A stretch of 34,663 bases of DNA from an uncultured Eubacteriales bacterium (lineage in GTDB: Bacteria; Bacillota; Clostridia; Oscillospirales; Oscillospiraceae): assembly GCA_905202605.1 (NCBI GenBank), contig CAJKSU010000005.1, forward strand, positions 1-34,663, given 5' to 3'. Below are positions 7,567 to 18,400 of this stretch, piece after piece (position 1 is the first letter of the stretch; each line of letters starts with the position of its first letter). The position numbers and the translations under genes were made by a program. The notes below the pieces were generated by a model that worked only from the letters and a program-made list of their open reading frames with translations, had not been told where the DNA came from and searched no databases.

Positions 7567-8655
7567 ATGGAATTAACCCAGCGGCAGAAAAAGATACTCC
7601 GTGCAGTGGTAGATTGCTACGTAGATACCGCCGAACCGGTTGGCTCCAAAACCATCGCCGCAATGCCGGGTATGGATTTTTCCTCCGCCACCATTCGCAA
7701 CGAACTGGCAGCGCTCACCGAGGATGGACTGCTGGAGCAGCCCCATACCTCCGCCGGGCGTGTCCCCTCCCCGGCCGGTTATCGGTTCTATATTGACGAG
7801 CTGATGCAGGATTACCGCATGAGCCGGGATGAAACCCAGAAGCTTTCCAAGGCAATGGACAATCGCCTGCAGGAGTTCGACAAGGCCATCGCTCAGGTCG
7901 GGCAGCTGATTTCCGGGCTCACCAATCTGCCGGCCTATGCCGTTGCTACCAAAAGCCGTGCCGTAACCATTGAACACTTTGAGCTGATCCAGACTGCGCC
8001 CCATAATTTCATTCTGGTACTGCTTACCAGCACCGAGGCCGTCCGCAACAAGCTCATCAAACTGCCCGTAGAGGTTGACGCGCAGGATCTCAAGAGCCTG
8101 ACCGCCGTACTCAACGCCAGCCTTACCGATCTCCCCGCCGAGGCCATTACCCCTCAGCTGCTGGGGAAGATTCAGAAGAACGCCGGTTCCGCTGCCAGTC
8201 TGGTTTCCGTGATTGTAGATTATACCGTTTCGCTTCTTGCAGAGGAGCAGAAAAACAACGTCTATGTCACCGGTCAGACCAAGCTGCTGGGGCAGCCGGA
8301 ATATCAGGATGTCAGCAAGGCCACCGAGCTGATTACCCATCTGGACGCCGAAACCATTTCCACCCTGCCCGTGCCGGACGCACAGGATCAGGTAAAAATT
8401 CTGGTCGGTCCCGAAAACGTCTCTCAGGCGCTGAAGGATACCAGCGTGGTCATGGCCCGATACGATCTGGGTGACGGCATGCAGGGCATGCTGGGCGTGG
8501 TCGGCCCCACCAGAATGGACTATGCGCAGGTCGCGGCAAAGCTGACATATTTCGCCGAGGGACTGGGCAAGATGTTCTCAAAAGGTCTGCCCGCAGCGCC
8601 CACTGAGGCCGCAGCGCCAAAACAGATTTCAGAACCACCCAAGCAGGAGGATTGA
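7567..8655 (+). CDS. hrcA: Heat-inducible transcription repressor HrcA
   Basis: The 362-residue protein has the N-terminal winged-helix domain of HrcA (residues 1 to about 75: MELTQRQKKILRAVVDCY, SSATIRNELAALTEDGLLEQPHTSAGRVPS) followed by the GAF-like and dimerisation domains. It binds CIRCE and represses the chaperone operon; in the known systems its activity depends on GroEL. It is the first gene of the operon, just downstream of a perfect CIRCE, so it autoregulates. AAAGAGGTG precedes the ATG. The C-terminal tail is Ala/Pro/Glu-rich. No groES-groEL pair is present in the window. Confidence 0.97.
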   Translation: MELTQRQKKILRAVVDCYVDTAEPVGSKTIAAMPGMDFSSATIRNELAALTEDGLLEQPHTSAGRVPSPAGYRFYIDELMQDYRMSRDETQKLSKAMDNRLQEFDKAIAQVGQLISGLTNLPAYAVATKSRAVTIEHFELIQTAPHNFILVLLTSTEAVRNKLIKLPVEVDAQDLKSLTAVLNASLTDLPAEAITPQLLGKIQKNAGSAASLVSVIVDYTVSLLAEEQKNNVYVTGQTKLLGQPEYQDVSKATELITHLDAETISTLPVPDAQDQVKILVGPENVSQALKDTSVVMARYDLGDGMQGMLGVVGPTRMDYAQVAAKLTYFAEGLGKMFSKGLPAAPTEAAAPKQISEPPKQED

Positions 8656-8661
8656 TTCCAT

Positions 8662-9240
8662 ATGACAGAAGAAACAACAAAGCAGCAGGAGCCGGTTACC
8701 CCCGATCCCAAGGAAACGGAAGCACCGGCAGCCGAAGCCGCCGAAACTGCTTCGGATACCGCCGCCGAGGCCGTGCAGGAGCCAGCTCCCCAGCCGGAGC
8801 CCGATCCTCTGGCAGAGACACAGGCGGCGCTGGAAAAGGAGCATGACAATTACCTGCGCCTTGCCGCAGAGTATGATAACTACCGCAAGCGCTCCCAGAA
8901 GGAAAAGGACAATATGTTCCGGGATGGCAAAGCAAGCGCCATTGAGAAATTCCTTCCGGTATACGACAATCTTTGCCGGGCGCTGGAGCAGGAGACCGCC
9001 GATGCCGCCTACAAAAAGGGCGTGGAAATGACCATGACCGGTCTGGTGGAGATCCTGAAAAAGATGGAGGTCACCGTCTACGGAGAGCCGGGCGATATCT
9101 TCGACCCCAACCTCCACAATGCAGTGATGCATATCGACGACGACAATTATAAAGAGGGCGAGATTGTTCAGGTCTTCCAGAAGGGCTTCTCTCTGGGGGA
9201 TAAGGTCATCCGCCACGCAATGGTTCAGACCGCCAACTAA
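8662..9240 (+). CDS. grpE: Nucleotide exchange factor GrpE
   Basis: The 192-residue cytoplasmic protein exchanges ADP for ATP on DnaK. The first 50 residues are acidic and rich in Ala, Glu and Pro, as usual for GrpE. A coiled coil follows (LEKEHDNYLRLAAEYDNYRKR), and the C-terminal beta domain carries the family signature (FDPNLHNAV, KGFSLGDKVIRHAMV). It starts six bases after the hrcA stop, with AGGAGG overlapping the end of hrcA about 11 bases before its ATG, which suggests translational coupling. Confidence 0.97.
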   Translation: MTEETTKQQEPVTPDPKETEAPAAEAAETASDTAAEAVQEPAPQPEPDPLAETQAALEKEHDNYLRLAAEYDNYRKRSQKEKDNMFRDGKASAIEKFLPVYDNLCRALEQETADAAYKKGVEMTMTGLVEILKKMEVTVYGEPGDIFDPNLHNAVMHIDDDNYKEGEIVQVFQKGFSLGDKVIRHAMVQTAN

Positions 9241-9291
9241 AAGGTCTTTCAACTATGTAAAAAATAAAGATTCATATAGGAGGAAAACATT

Positions 9292-11124
<1,833 letters not shown>

Positions 11125-11133
11125 TGAATGCGC

Positions 11134-11166
11134 AGGTGGAGAGCGGAGTGATTTCGCTCTCCACCT
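11134..11166 (+). other. Stem-loop between dnaK and dnaJ
   Basis: A perfect 12-bp stem (AGGTGGAGAGCG / CGCTCTCCACCT) with a 9-base loop lies ten bases after the dnaK stop. The following bases (ATGACTGTTTATT) hold no T-run, so it is more likely an RNA stability or processing element than a full terminator. It could lower dnaJ relative to dnaK. Confidence 0.6.
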
Positions 11167-11202
11167 ATGACTGTTTATTCTGGGCGATAACGAGGTGAGA
11201 TT

Positions 11203-12372
11203 ATGGCAGATACAGAGAAAAGAGATTATTATGAAGTTCTGGGGATCAATAAATCCGCCAGTGACGATGAAATAAAGAAAGCTTACCGGAAGCTGGCAAA
11301 AAAATATCACCCCGACCTGAACCCCGGCGATAAGGAGGCCGAGGAGCGGTTCAAGGAAGTAGGCGAGGCTTACGAGGTGCTGTCCGACGCCGATAAGCGC
11401 GCCCGGTACGACCAGTATGGCTTTGCCGGTGTCGATCCCAACTATGCCGCAGGCAGCGGCTTTGGCGGCGGTGGATTCGGCGGCGGCTTTGGCGGCTTTG
11501 ACGTGGATCTGGGCAGCATTTTCAACGATTTCTTCGGCGGCGGCGCATCCAGCGGCTCTGCCCGCAGAAATGGTCCCCGAAAGGGTGAGAATGTCCGCGC
11601 CAGCGTTACGCTGACCTTTGAAGAAGCGGCGTTCGGTTGCGAAAAGGAGGTTACCGCCTCCCGGATTGAGAACTGTCAGAAGTGCGGCGGCACCGGCTCT
11701 GCCGATGGCAGTGCGCCGGAAACCTGCCCCAACTGCGGCGGCAGCGGCGTGACCCGCACCGTCCGCCAGACGCCTTTTGGCGCCATGCAGCAGCAGACTA
11801 CCTGTACCCGCTGCGGCGGCAGCGGCAAGGTTGTCAAGAACGCATGCCCCACCTGCCGCGGCAAGGGCAAGGTGCGGAAGAACAAGAAGATCTCCGTGAA
11901 GATCCCCGCAGGCGTTGACAACGGTCAGGCCGTCCGGGTAGCCGGAGAAGGCTCCGTGGGTACCAGCGGCGGTCCTAAGGGTGATCTTTTGGTAGAGGTC
12001 AATGTGCTGCCCCATACGCTCTTTGAGCGGGATGGCAGCGACGTTCTCTGCGAGATTCCCATCACCTTTGTACAGGCGGCGCTGGGCGGCGATCTGGAGG
12101 TTCCCACGCTGGACGGCAAGGTGCGTTATAACATCCCCGAAGGCACGCAGACCGGTACCACCTTCCGGCTTCGCGGCAAGGGCATTCCCGTGGTGGGCTA
12201 TCAGAACCGCCGGGGCGATCAGTACGTAACCGTTACCATTGAGACCCCCAAGAACCTCAACAAGGAGCAGAAGGAGCTGCTGAAAAAGTTTGCTGATGCT
12301 TCCGGAGAGGAAACCTACGCCAAGCGGAAAAGCTTTTTTGAAAAGGTTAAGGAGAACTTTAAGAACATCTGA
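11203..12372 (+). CDS. dnaJ: Chaperone protein DnaJ (class A Hsp40)
   Basis: The 389-residue co-chaperone has all class A parts in order: J domain with HPD at residues 36-38, a Gly/Phe-rich linker (about 80-115), four CxxCxGxG zinc repeats (about 158-226), and C-terminal substrate-binding domains (KIPAGVDNGQAVRV onward). It stimulates the DnaK ATPase and delivers substrates. GAGGTGAG precedes the ATG by a few bases. It is the last gene of the heat-shock operon and is followed by a terminator; prmA, which often follows dnaJ in clostridia and bacilli, is absent here. Confidence 0.97.
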   Translation: MADTEKRDYYEVLGINKSASDDEIKKAYRKLAKKYHPDLNPGDKEAEERFKEVGEAYEVLSDADKRARYDQYGFAGVDPNYAAGSGFGGGGFGGGFGGFDVDLGSIFNDFFGGGASSGSARRNGPRKGENVRASVTLTFEEAAFGCEKEVTASRIENCQKCGGTGSADGSAPETCPNCGGSGVTRTVRQTPFGAMQQQTTCTRCGGSGKVVKNACPTCRGKGKVRKNKKISVKIPAGVDNGQAVRVAGEGSVGTSGGPKGDLLVEVNVLPHTLFERDGSDVLCEIPITFVQAALGGDLEVPTLDGKVRYNIPEGTQTGTTFRLRGKGIPVVGYQNRRGDQYVTVTIETPKNLNKEQKELLKKFADASGEETYAKRKSFFEKVKENFKNI

Positions 12373-12377
12373 TTCTT

Positions 12378-12410
12378 CGGCGCATTGTCTTTGGGCAATG
12401 CGCCGTTTTA
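12378..12410 (+). terminator. Terminator of the heat-shock operon
   Basis: Stem CGGCGCATTG / CAATGCGCCG (12378-12387, 12396-12405), followed by TTTTATC. Confidence 0.85.
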
Positions 12411-12494
12411 TCATGCTGGAGCGTTTTTTCTGAATTTTTGGCTGATTCGACAATTTTACTGCGGATTTCCCTGTGAAATTTTTTCGTGCATCCC

Positions 12495-12523
12495 TGTACA
12501 ATTCTGGGGAATCCTGATATAAT
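12495..12523 (+). promoter_or_regulatory. Promoter of the glmU-prs-pth cluster
   Basis: TGTACA (12495-12500), 17-base spacer, TATAAT (12518-12523). It shows that the in-frame GTG at 12486 cannot be the start of translation. Confidence 0.7.
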
Positions 12524-12575
12524 GTTACCATACAAGTTGAATACAATTACTTCACAGATTTGGAGCGTGAATTGT

Positions 12576-13778
12576 TTGTCTGAGCAATCTGCGATTATTT
12601 GTCTGCCTGATGACCGTGATGCCACCGGGCTGAAAAAGCCCTTGATGCTGCAGCCCATGTCCGGAAGCCCGTTGCTTGCCTGGATGGTTCGTCTTATGCG
12701 TGACAGTGGCTATACCAAGTTTCTCCTGTCCTGTGACGACGAATTCCGGGATGCGGCGCTGGCCTGCTTCCCGGCTTCTGCTGTCACGGCAGTCTCAGCC
12801 GATCCCAAGGCCGCTGAGCTGAAGGATTTTCTGCTTGCCGCAGAGGATTCACTGCTGGTGGTCACGGCTCCGGCGCTGCTGGGCGGACGGGCGCTGGGTT
12901 CTGCCAGCGAGACATCTCCGGAAGCCGCCGATGCCGGTATGCTGGAGGGCTGCGGCTGCTATACTGTCTCCGCCGAGTCCATTGCTTCTGTGATGGACGC
13001 CGCCAATTTCGATCTGACGCGCTTCGCTTCTGTTCTTGGCAGTGAGCTGACCGAGGCCGATGGCGCCATGGCGATCTCCGATCCCGGCGCGGTGGCGGAT
13101 TTCCAGACCATCTTCAAGCGTCTGCGCAACTACTATCTCTATGCCGACGGCGTGGAGATCTGGGATTTTGACAACTGCTATGTCGGCCCCTTTGCCGAGG
13201 TAGCCTCCGGCGCTGTGCTGATGCCCGGCACCATTTTAAAGGGCAATACCACAGTTGCCTCCGGTGCAGTCATCGGCCCCAATGCCCTGCTGGAAAACGC
13301 CGTGGTGGGCGAGGGCTCCACCGTCAACGCCTCCCAGATTTATGACTCCACCATCGGTCAGCGCACCAATGTCGGTCCCTTTGCCTATGTACGACCCAAC
13401 TGCACCGTTGGCGACGATATCAAGGTAGGGGACTTTGTAGAGCTGAAAAACTCCACCATCGGCAACGGCACAAAGATTTCCCATCTCACCTATGTAGGCG
13501 ACACCGATCTGGGGCAGCGCATCAATCTCGGCTGCGGCACCGTTACCGTCAACTACGATGGTAAGAGCAAGTACCGCTGCACCGTAGAGGATGACTGCTT
13601 CATCGGCTGCAATACCAATATGGTGGCGCCCGTCACCATTGGAAAGGGCAGCTATGTAGCCGCCGGTTCCACCATCACCGAAAATGTCCCCGCCGGTTCT
13701 CTTGCCATTGCACGGGAGCGGCAAACCAACAAGCCCGGCTGGGCAAATCAGCGCCGCAAGGACGGTAAGCTAAAGTAA
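12576..13778 (+). CDS. glmU: GlmU-like protein: intact acetyltransferase domain, degenerate uridylyltransferase domain
   Basis: The C-terminal half is a left-handed beta-helix acetyltransferase with the GlmU active-site residues in place (Arg273, Lys291, His303, then NYDGKSKY and GCNTNMVAPVTIGKG), so it should acetylate glucosamine-1-phosphate on the path to UDP-GlcNAc. The N-terminal half keeps the outline of a nucleotidyltransferase (AIIC, then KKPLMLQPMSGSPLLAWMV) but lacks the LAAGxGTRM loop; the place reads LPDDRDATGLKKP. It is also shorter: 400 residues in all, against about 455 for ordinary GlmU. UTP transfer may be lost, altered or supplied by another protein. The start chosen is TTG 12576, ten bases after GGAG and aligned with the usual GlmU N-terminus; GTG 12567 is an alternative. 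The neighbours prs and pth repeat the conserved Firmicutes order. Confidence 0.8.
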   Translation: MSEQSAIICLPDDRDATGLKKPLMLQPMSGSPLLAWMVRLMRDSGYTKFLLSCDDEFRDAALACFPASAVTAVSADPKAAELKDFLLAAEDSLLVVTAPALLGGRALGSASETSPEAADAGMLEGCGCYTVSAESIASVMDAANFDLTRFASVLGSELTEADGAMAISDPGAVADFQTIFKRLRNYYLYADGVEIWDFDNCYVGPFAEVASGAVLMPGTILKGNTTVASGAVIGPNALLENAVVGEGSTVNASQIYDSTIGQRTNVGPFAYVRPNCTVGDDIKVGDFVELKNSTIGNGTKISHLTYVGDTDLGQRINLGCGTVTVNYDGKSKYRCTVEDDCFIGCNTNMVAPVTIGKGSYVAAGSTITENVPAGSLAIARERQTNKPGWANQRRKDGKLK

Positions 13779-13822
13779 GTTCTGGGGGATCCCCTCCAAT
13801 AATGAAAAGAGAGGTATAAAAC

Positions 13823-14782
13823 ATGTATTCTCACAGCAAGGACATCAAGATTTTCTCCGCCAATTCCAACAGACCTTTGGCAGAAGCCATCTGCCAGCGT
13901 CTCGGCATGCCCATGGGCGACAGCGTAGTAAAGACCTTCGCTGACGGTGAGGTTTCCGTTTCCATTAACGAAACCGTCCGTGGCTGCGACGTATTTGTAA
14001 TTCAGTCTACCTGTAAGCCCGTCAATGACAGCCTGATGGAACTGCTGATTCTCATTGACGCGCTGCGCCGTGCATCCGCTGCCCGTATCACCGCTGTAAT
14101 CCCCTACTTTGGCTATGCCCGTCAGGATCGTAAAGCCAAGGCTCGTGATCCGATCTCTGCCAAGCTGGTAGCAAACCTCATCACCACTGCCGGTGCTGAC
14201 CGCGTTCTGACCATGGATCTCCATGCCTCTCAGATTCAGGGCTTCTTCGATATCCCTGTAGATAACCTGCTGGGCAATCCCGTATTCGTAAAGTACTATC
14301 TGGACAAGTTCCCTGAAGACGTCCGCGAGAACATGGTTGTCGTTTCCCCCGACGTCGGCTCCGTTGCCCGCGCCCGTGCCTTTGCCACCAAGGTGGGCAT
14401 GAGTCTGGCCATCGTAGACAAGCGCCGTCAGAAGGCCAACTCCTGTGAGGTCATGAACATCATCGGCGATGTGCGCGACAAGGACTGCATCATCTTCGAT
14501 GACATGATCGACACCGCCGGTTCCCTGTGCAACGCCTGTAAGGCGCTCCGCGAGGTAGGCGGCGCAGGCAAGCTCTACGGCTGTGCAAGCCACGGCGTAC
14601 TCTCCGGCCCTGCGCTCCAGCGCATTGAGGACAGCTATTTTGAGGAGATTCGTATTCTCGACACCATTCCCATGCCCGCTGGCTACACCGGTGAGAAGAT
14701 CAAGCAGCTGACCGTTGCCGACATGTTTGCTGAGGCCATCACCCGCATCGACGAGGAAACCTCCATTTCTTCCCTGTTCTGA
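13823..14782 (+). CDS. prs: Ribose-phosphate pyrophosphokinase
   Basis: The 319-residue enzyme makes PRPP from ribose-5-phosphate and ATP, feeding purine, pyrimidine, histidine and NAD synthesis. It shows the N-terminal FSANSNRPLAEAI, the FADGEVSV segment, the catalytic region YFGYARQDRK, the metal-binding DLHASQIQGFF, and the PRPP loop DDMIDTAGS. Its length is typical. GAGAGG lies about eight bases before the ATG. It sits 44 bases after glmU, and its stop codon overlaps the pth start. Confidence 0.97.
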   Translation: MYSHSKDIKIFSANSNRPLAEAICQRLGMPMGDSVVKTFADGEVSVSINETVRGCDVFVIQSTCKPVNDSLMELLILIDALRRASAARITAVIPYFGYARQDRKAKARDPISAKLVANLITTAGADRVLTMDLHASQIQGFFDIPVDNLLGNPVFVKYYLDKFPEDVRENMVVVSPDVGSVARARAFATKVGMSLAIVDKRRQKANSCEVMNIIGDVRDKDCIIFDDMIDTAGSLCNACKALREVGGAGKLYGCASHGVLSGPALQRIEDSYFEEIRILDTIPMPAGYTGEKIKQLTVADMFAEAITRIDEETSISSLF

Positions 14783-15375
14783 TGCTGCTGAAATCCTCCT
14801 CCGGCTGTGATTTTCTGGTGGTCGGGCTGGGCAATCCCGGCAGCAAGTACTGGAATACCCGGCACAATGTCGGCTATGCCGCACTGGACGCACTGGCAAA
14901 GGACTTGGGCGTTACAGTAGACCGCGTAAAGTTTCAGGGGCTTACCGCACAGACCACGCTGGACGGCAAAAAGCTGATTCTGCTCAAGCCCACCACCTAT
15001 ATGAACCTCAGCGGGCAGTCCGTTCAGGCCGCCGCAAAGTTCTACAAGGTACCGCCGGAGCATATTCTTGTTTTATCCGATGATATCTCTTTGGATCCCG
15101 GCAGGCTCCGCGTCCGGAAGGGCGGCTCCGCCGGTGGGCATAACGGTCTGAAAAGCATCATCGCTTCCATCGACTCTCAGGACTTTCCCCGGATCAAAAT
15201 CGGCGTTGGCGCAAAACCGCACCCGGATTACGATCTGGCAGACTGGGTGCTCGGGGTATTCCCCTATGACCAGCGTGAGGCCATGGACGAAACATACCAT
15301 CGTGCCGCTCAGGCGGCAAAAGTGCTGATGCTTCAAGGCGCAGAGGCCGCCGCCAATCAGTTTAACCGCAAATAA
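14782..15375 (+). CDS. pth: Peptidyl-tRNA hydrolase
   Basis: The 197-residue enzyme recycles tRNA from prematurely released peptidyl-tRNA. Family motifs are present: VVGLGNPGSKY near the N-terminus, the catalytic His in RHNVGY, PTTYMNLSG, and the SAGGHNGLKS segment. The ATG overlaps the prs stop (TGATG), and no ribosome binding site is visible, so translation is probably coupled to prs. The order prs-pth-mfd is as in Bacillus (where pth is spoVC). Confidence 0.96.
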   Translation: MLLKSSSGCDFLVVGLGNPGSKYWNTRHNVGYAALDALAKDLGVTVDRVKFQGLTAQTTLDGKKLILLKPTTYMNLSGQSVQAAAKFYKVPPEHILVLSDDISLDPGRLRVRKGGSAGGHNGLKSIIASIDSQDFPRIKIGVGAKPHPDYDLADWVLGVFPYDQREAMDETYHRAAQAAKVLMLQGAEAAANQFNRK

Positions 15376-15399
15376 TCAGGCATAAATTCACATGATACA

Positions 15400-15444
15400 A
15401 CACAAGGCTGCATCCGGATCTGGTTGCAGCCCTTGTGTGCTTTT
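15400..15444 (+). terminator. Terminator between pth and mfd
   Basis: ACACAAGGCTGCA (15400-15412) pairs with TGCAGCCCTTGTGT (15425-15438) with one bulged base, followed by GCTTTT. It ends just before the mfd ribosome binding site, so mfd either depends on read-through or has a promoter that I could not identify. Confidence 0.65.
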
Positions 15445-15459
15445 CAAAAGGAGGCTCCG

Positions 15460-18400
15460 ATGCATCTTCTCAATACGCTTTTAAAGGCTCTGCCGGAATA
15501 CCAGACTCTGAAGGAACGCTCGGAGCAGAATACCCCCTGCGCCATTACAGGTCTGAGCGCCATTCATCGGGCGCATATGACCGCTGCCCTCCATCAGGAC
15601 ACCGGGCGGCAGGTGCTTGTAGTCTGTCAGGACGACCTTGCCACTGCCCGCATGGCAGAAGATCTTTCCGGATTTCTGGGCGAAAAGCCCCCGGTACTCC
15701 CCACCCGTGAGCTGTGTCTCTTAGGCGGCACAGTGTCCCGCGGCTGGGAGCAGCAGCGGCTTTCCATGCTCTATCAGCTGACTCAAGGCGGCTATCCGGT
15801 GCTGCTGGCCTCCGCCGAGGCGCTGAGTCTTCGAACCATGCCCCCCTCGGTTTTAGGTGCAAATACAATTTCACTCGTTGTTGGAGGCAGCTACCAGCTG
15901 AATGCGCTGATTCAGCGACTCACTGCGCTGGGTTATCGCCGCAGCACGCTGGTAGAGGGCGCGGGACAGTTCGCCCTCCGTGGCGGCATCCTGGATGTGT
16001 ACTCCCCCGCCGCCCCTGCGCCGGTTCGCGTGGAATTCTGGGGTGATGAGCTGGATTCCATGGGCTATTTTGATGTCACCAGCCAGCGCCGCACAGAAAA
16101 TCTCGATCAGGCGCTGCTGCTGCCCACGGCGGAGGTTCTTCCGGCACTGCACTCCGGCGGCAGTGCCGGTCTGGCAGATGATATCGACAATCTCCTTGCC
16201 CGTCAGCGCCGGAGAAAGCACAAGCACGAGGCGCTGATGGAAACACTCCAGCGGGATGCCGATGCCATTCGGAGCGGTACGCTGTTTTCCGTTGCGGATC
16301 GCTATGCCGCACTGATCTATCCGGAGTTCTTCTGTGCCATGGATTATATTGCTCCAGAAACCATGGTAATCTTCTCAGATCGCATGGCGGTGGAGCGCAC
16401 ACTGGACAGCCATCTGGACGAAATGGGTCAAAGTCTGGATGCACTGCTGCAAAACGGAACACTTGTCGGAGAACTTTGTGATTTTTATCACAGTTTTGAT
16501 GAACTCTGCAACATTTGCCGCAATCGCTGCGTCATATATATGGATAACTTTTTATCCGCTGCGTTCCCTGAAAGTCTGCCGCCTCAAGAGCTGCTGTCCG
16601 TTACCGTTAAGCAGCTCCCCTCCTATGGCGGCAGTCTGGATACCGCCGTCAGCGACCTTTCCCATTATCAGTCCACGGGCTTCGGCGTTCTGGTGCTGTG
16701 CGGCGCAAAGCATCGGGCGGAACTGCTGCTGGAAAGTCTCGAAAACCGCGGACTGACCGCCCAGCTGTGCTTTCCCCTGACCGCTCTGCCAAAGCCGGGG
16801 CAGGTACTGCTCACCGAAGGCTCACTGGCTTCCGGCATGGAGTATCCCTCTCTAAAAATTGCCATTCTCACAGAGGGACAACTCACCGCTCAGCCCCGGA
16901 AACGTCCGGGACGAAGGAGAAAAAAAGCCGCCACCAACCGGCAAAAGCTCAATACTTTTACCGACCTCTCTCCTGGCGATCTGGTGGTTCACGAGGCTCA
17001 CGGCATCGGGCGCTTCTGCGGCGTAGAGCAGATGAAGCTCAGCGGCGTGGTCAAGGACTATATCAAAATTGCCTATCAAGGAACCGATGTACTTTACGTT
17101 CCGGCCACCCAACTGGACATGGTCGCCAAGTACATCGGCGGCGGCGAGGATGCCAATATACGGCTGAGTCGTTTGGGCGGCGACACGTGGGAAAAGACCA
17201 AACGCAAGGCCAAGGCTGCGGCGCAGGATTTGGCGGACGGGCTGATTCAGCTGTATGCCCAGCGGAAGCGGCTTCCGGGCTATGCCTTCTCTCCGGACTG
17301 TCCATGGCAGGCGGAGTTTGAGGACAGCTTCCCCTATGCCGAAACCGACGATCAGCTCCGCTGCATCGATGAGATCAAGGCGGATATGGAATCCTCCACG
17401 CCGATGGACCGTCTGCTCTGCGGCGACGTTGGCTTTGGAAAAACCGAGGTGGCGCTGCGTGCCGCTATGAAATGCATCATGGACGGAAAGCAGTGCGCCA
17501 TTCTGGTCCCCACCACGGTTCTGGCCCAGCAGCACTATGTGACCGCCAAGCAGCGCTTTTCCGGTTTCCCGGTGAACATCGACGTGCTGTCCCGATTCCG
17601 TACTTCTGCCCAGCAGCGCGCCACCCTGCACGCCATGGCAGAGGGTACCGTGGATCTCATCGTTGGCACTCATAAGCTGCTGCAAAAAAGCGTGCGCTTT
17701 AAAAACCTCGGCCTGCTGATCGTAGATGAGGAGCAGCGCTTCGGTGTCAGCCACAAGGAGCGGCTGAAGGAACTGGCGCGGGGCGTGGACACCCTGACCC
17801 TGTCGGCAACCCCCATTCCCCGTACCCTGAATATGGCACTCAGCGGTCTGCGGGATCTTTCCACCATTGAGGAGCCTCCCTCTGACCGCTACCCTGTTCA
17901 AACCTATGTCATTGAGCACGACTATGACATTCTGGTAAACGCCATTCGCCGGGAGGTATCCAGAGGCGGTCAGGTCTATTACATGCACAACCGGGTGGAC
18001 TCCATCCAGCAGGAAGCCGCACGGCTCCAGAAAAAGCTCCCCGAAATCACATTTGGCATTGCCCACGGTAAGATGAACGAGGAGGAGCTGAGCGATGTTA
18101 TGCAGCAGATGGCGGACGGCGACATTCAGGTAATGATCTGCACCACCATCATCGAAACCGGTATTGACATTCCCAATGTCAATACGCTGATTATTGAAGA
18201 CGCCGATAAGCTGGGTCTATCCCAACTTCATCAGCTTCGAGGACGCGTTGGGCGCAGCAATCGCCATGCCTATGCTTACCTTACCTTCCGTAAGGGCAAG
18301 GTGCTCTCGGAAGTAGCTGAAAAGCGTCTGGGTGCAATTCGGGAGTTTGCAGAATTCGGCTCCGGCTTTAAAATCGCCATGCGGGATCTGGAAATTCGCG

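Noticed and set aside
12486..12575. GTG 12486 or ATG 12522 as the glmU start
   Set aside because: Both lie in or before the promoter (-10 box at 12518-12523), so they would not be on the transcript.
16852..18066. 404-codon minus-strand frame within mfd
   Set aside because: Shadow of the mfd translocase region, whose motifs are all intact on the plus strand.
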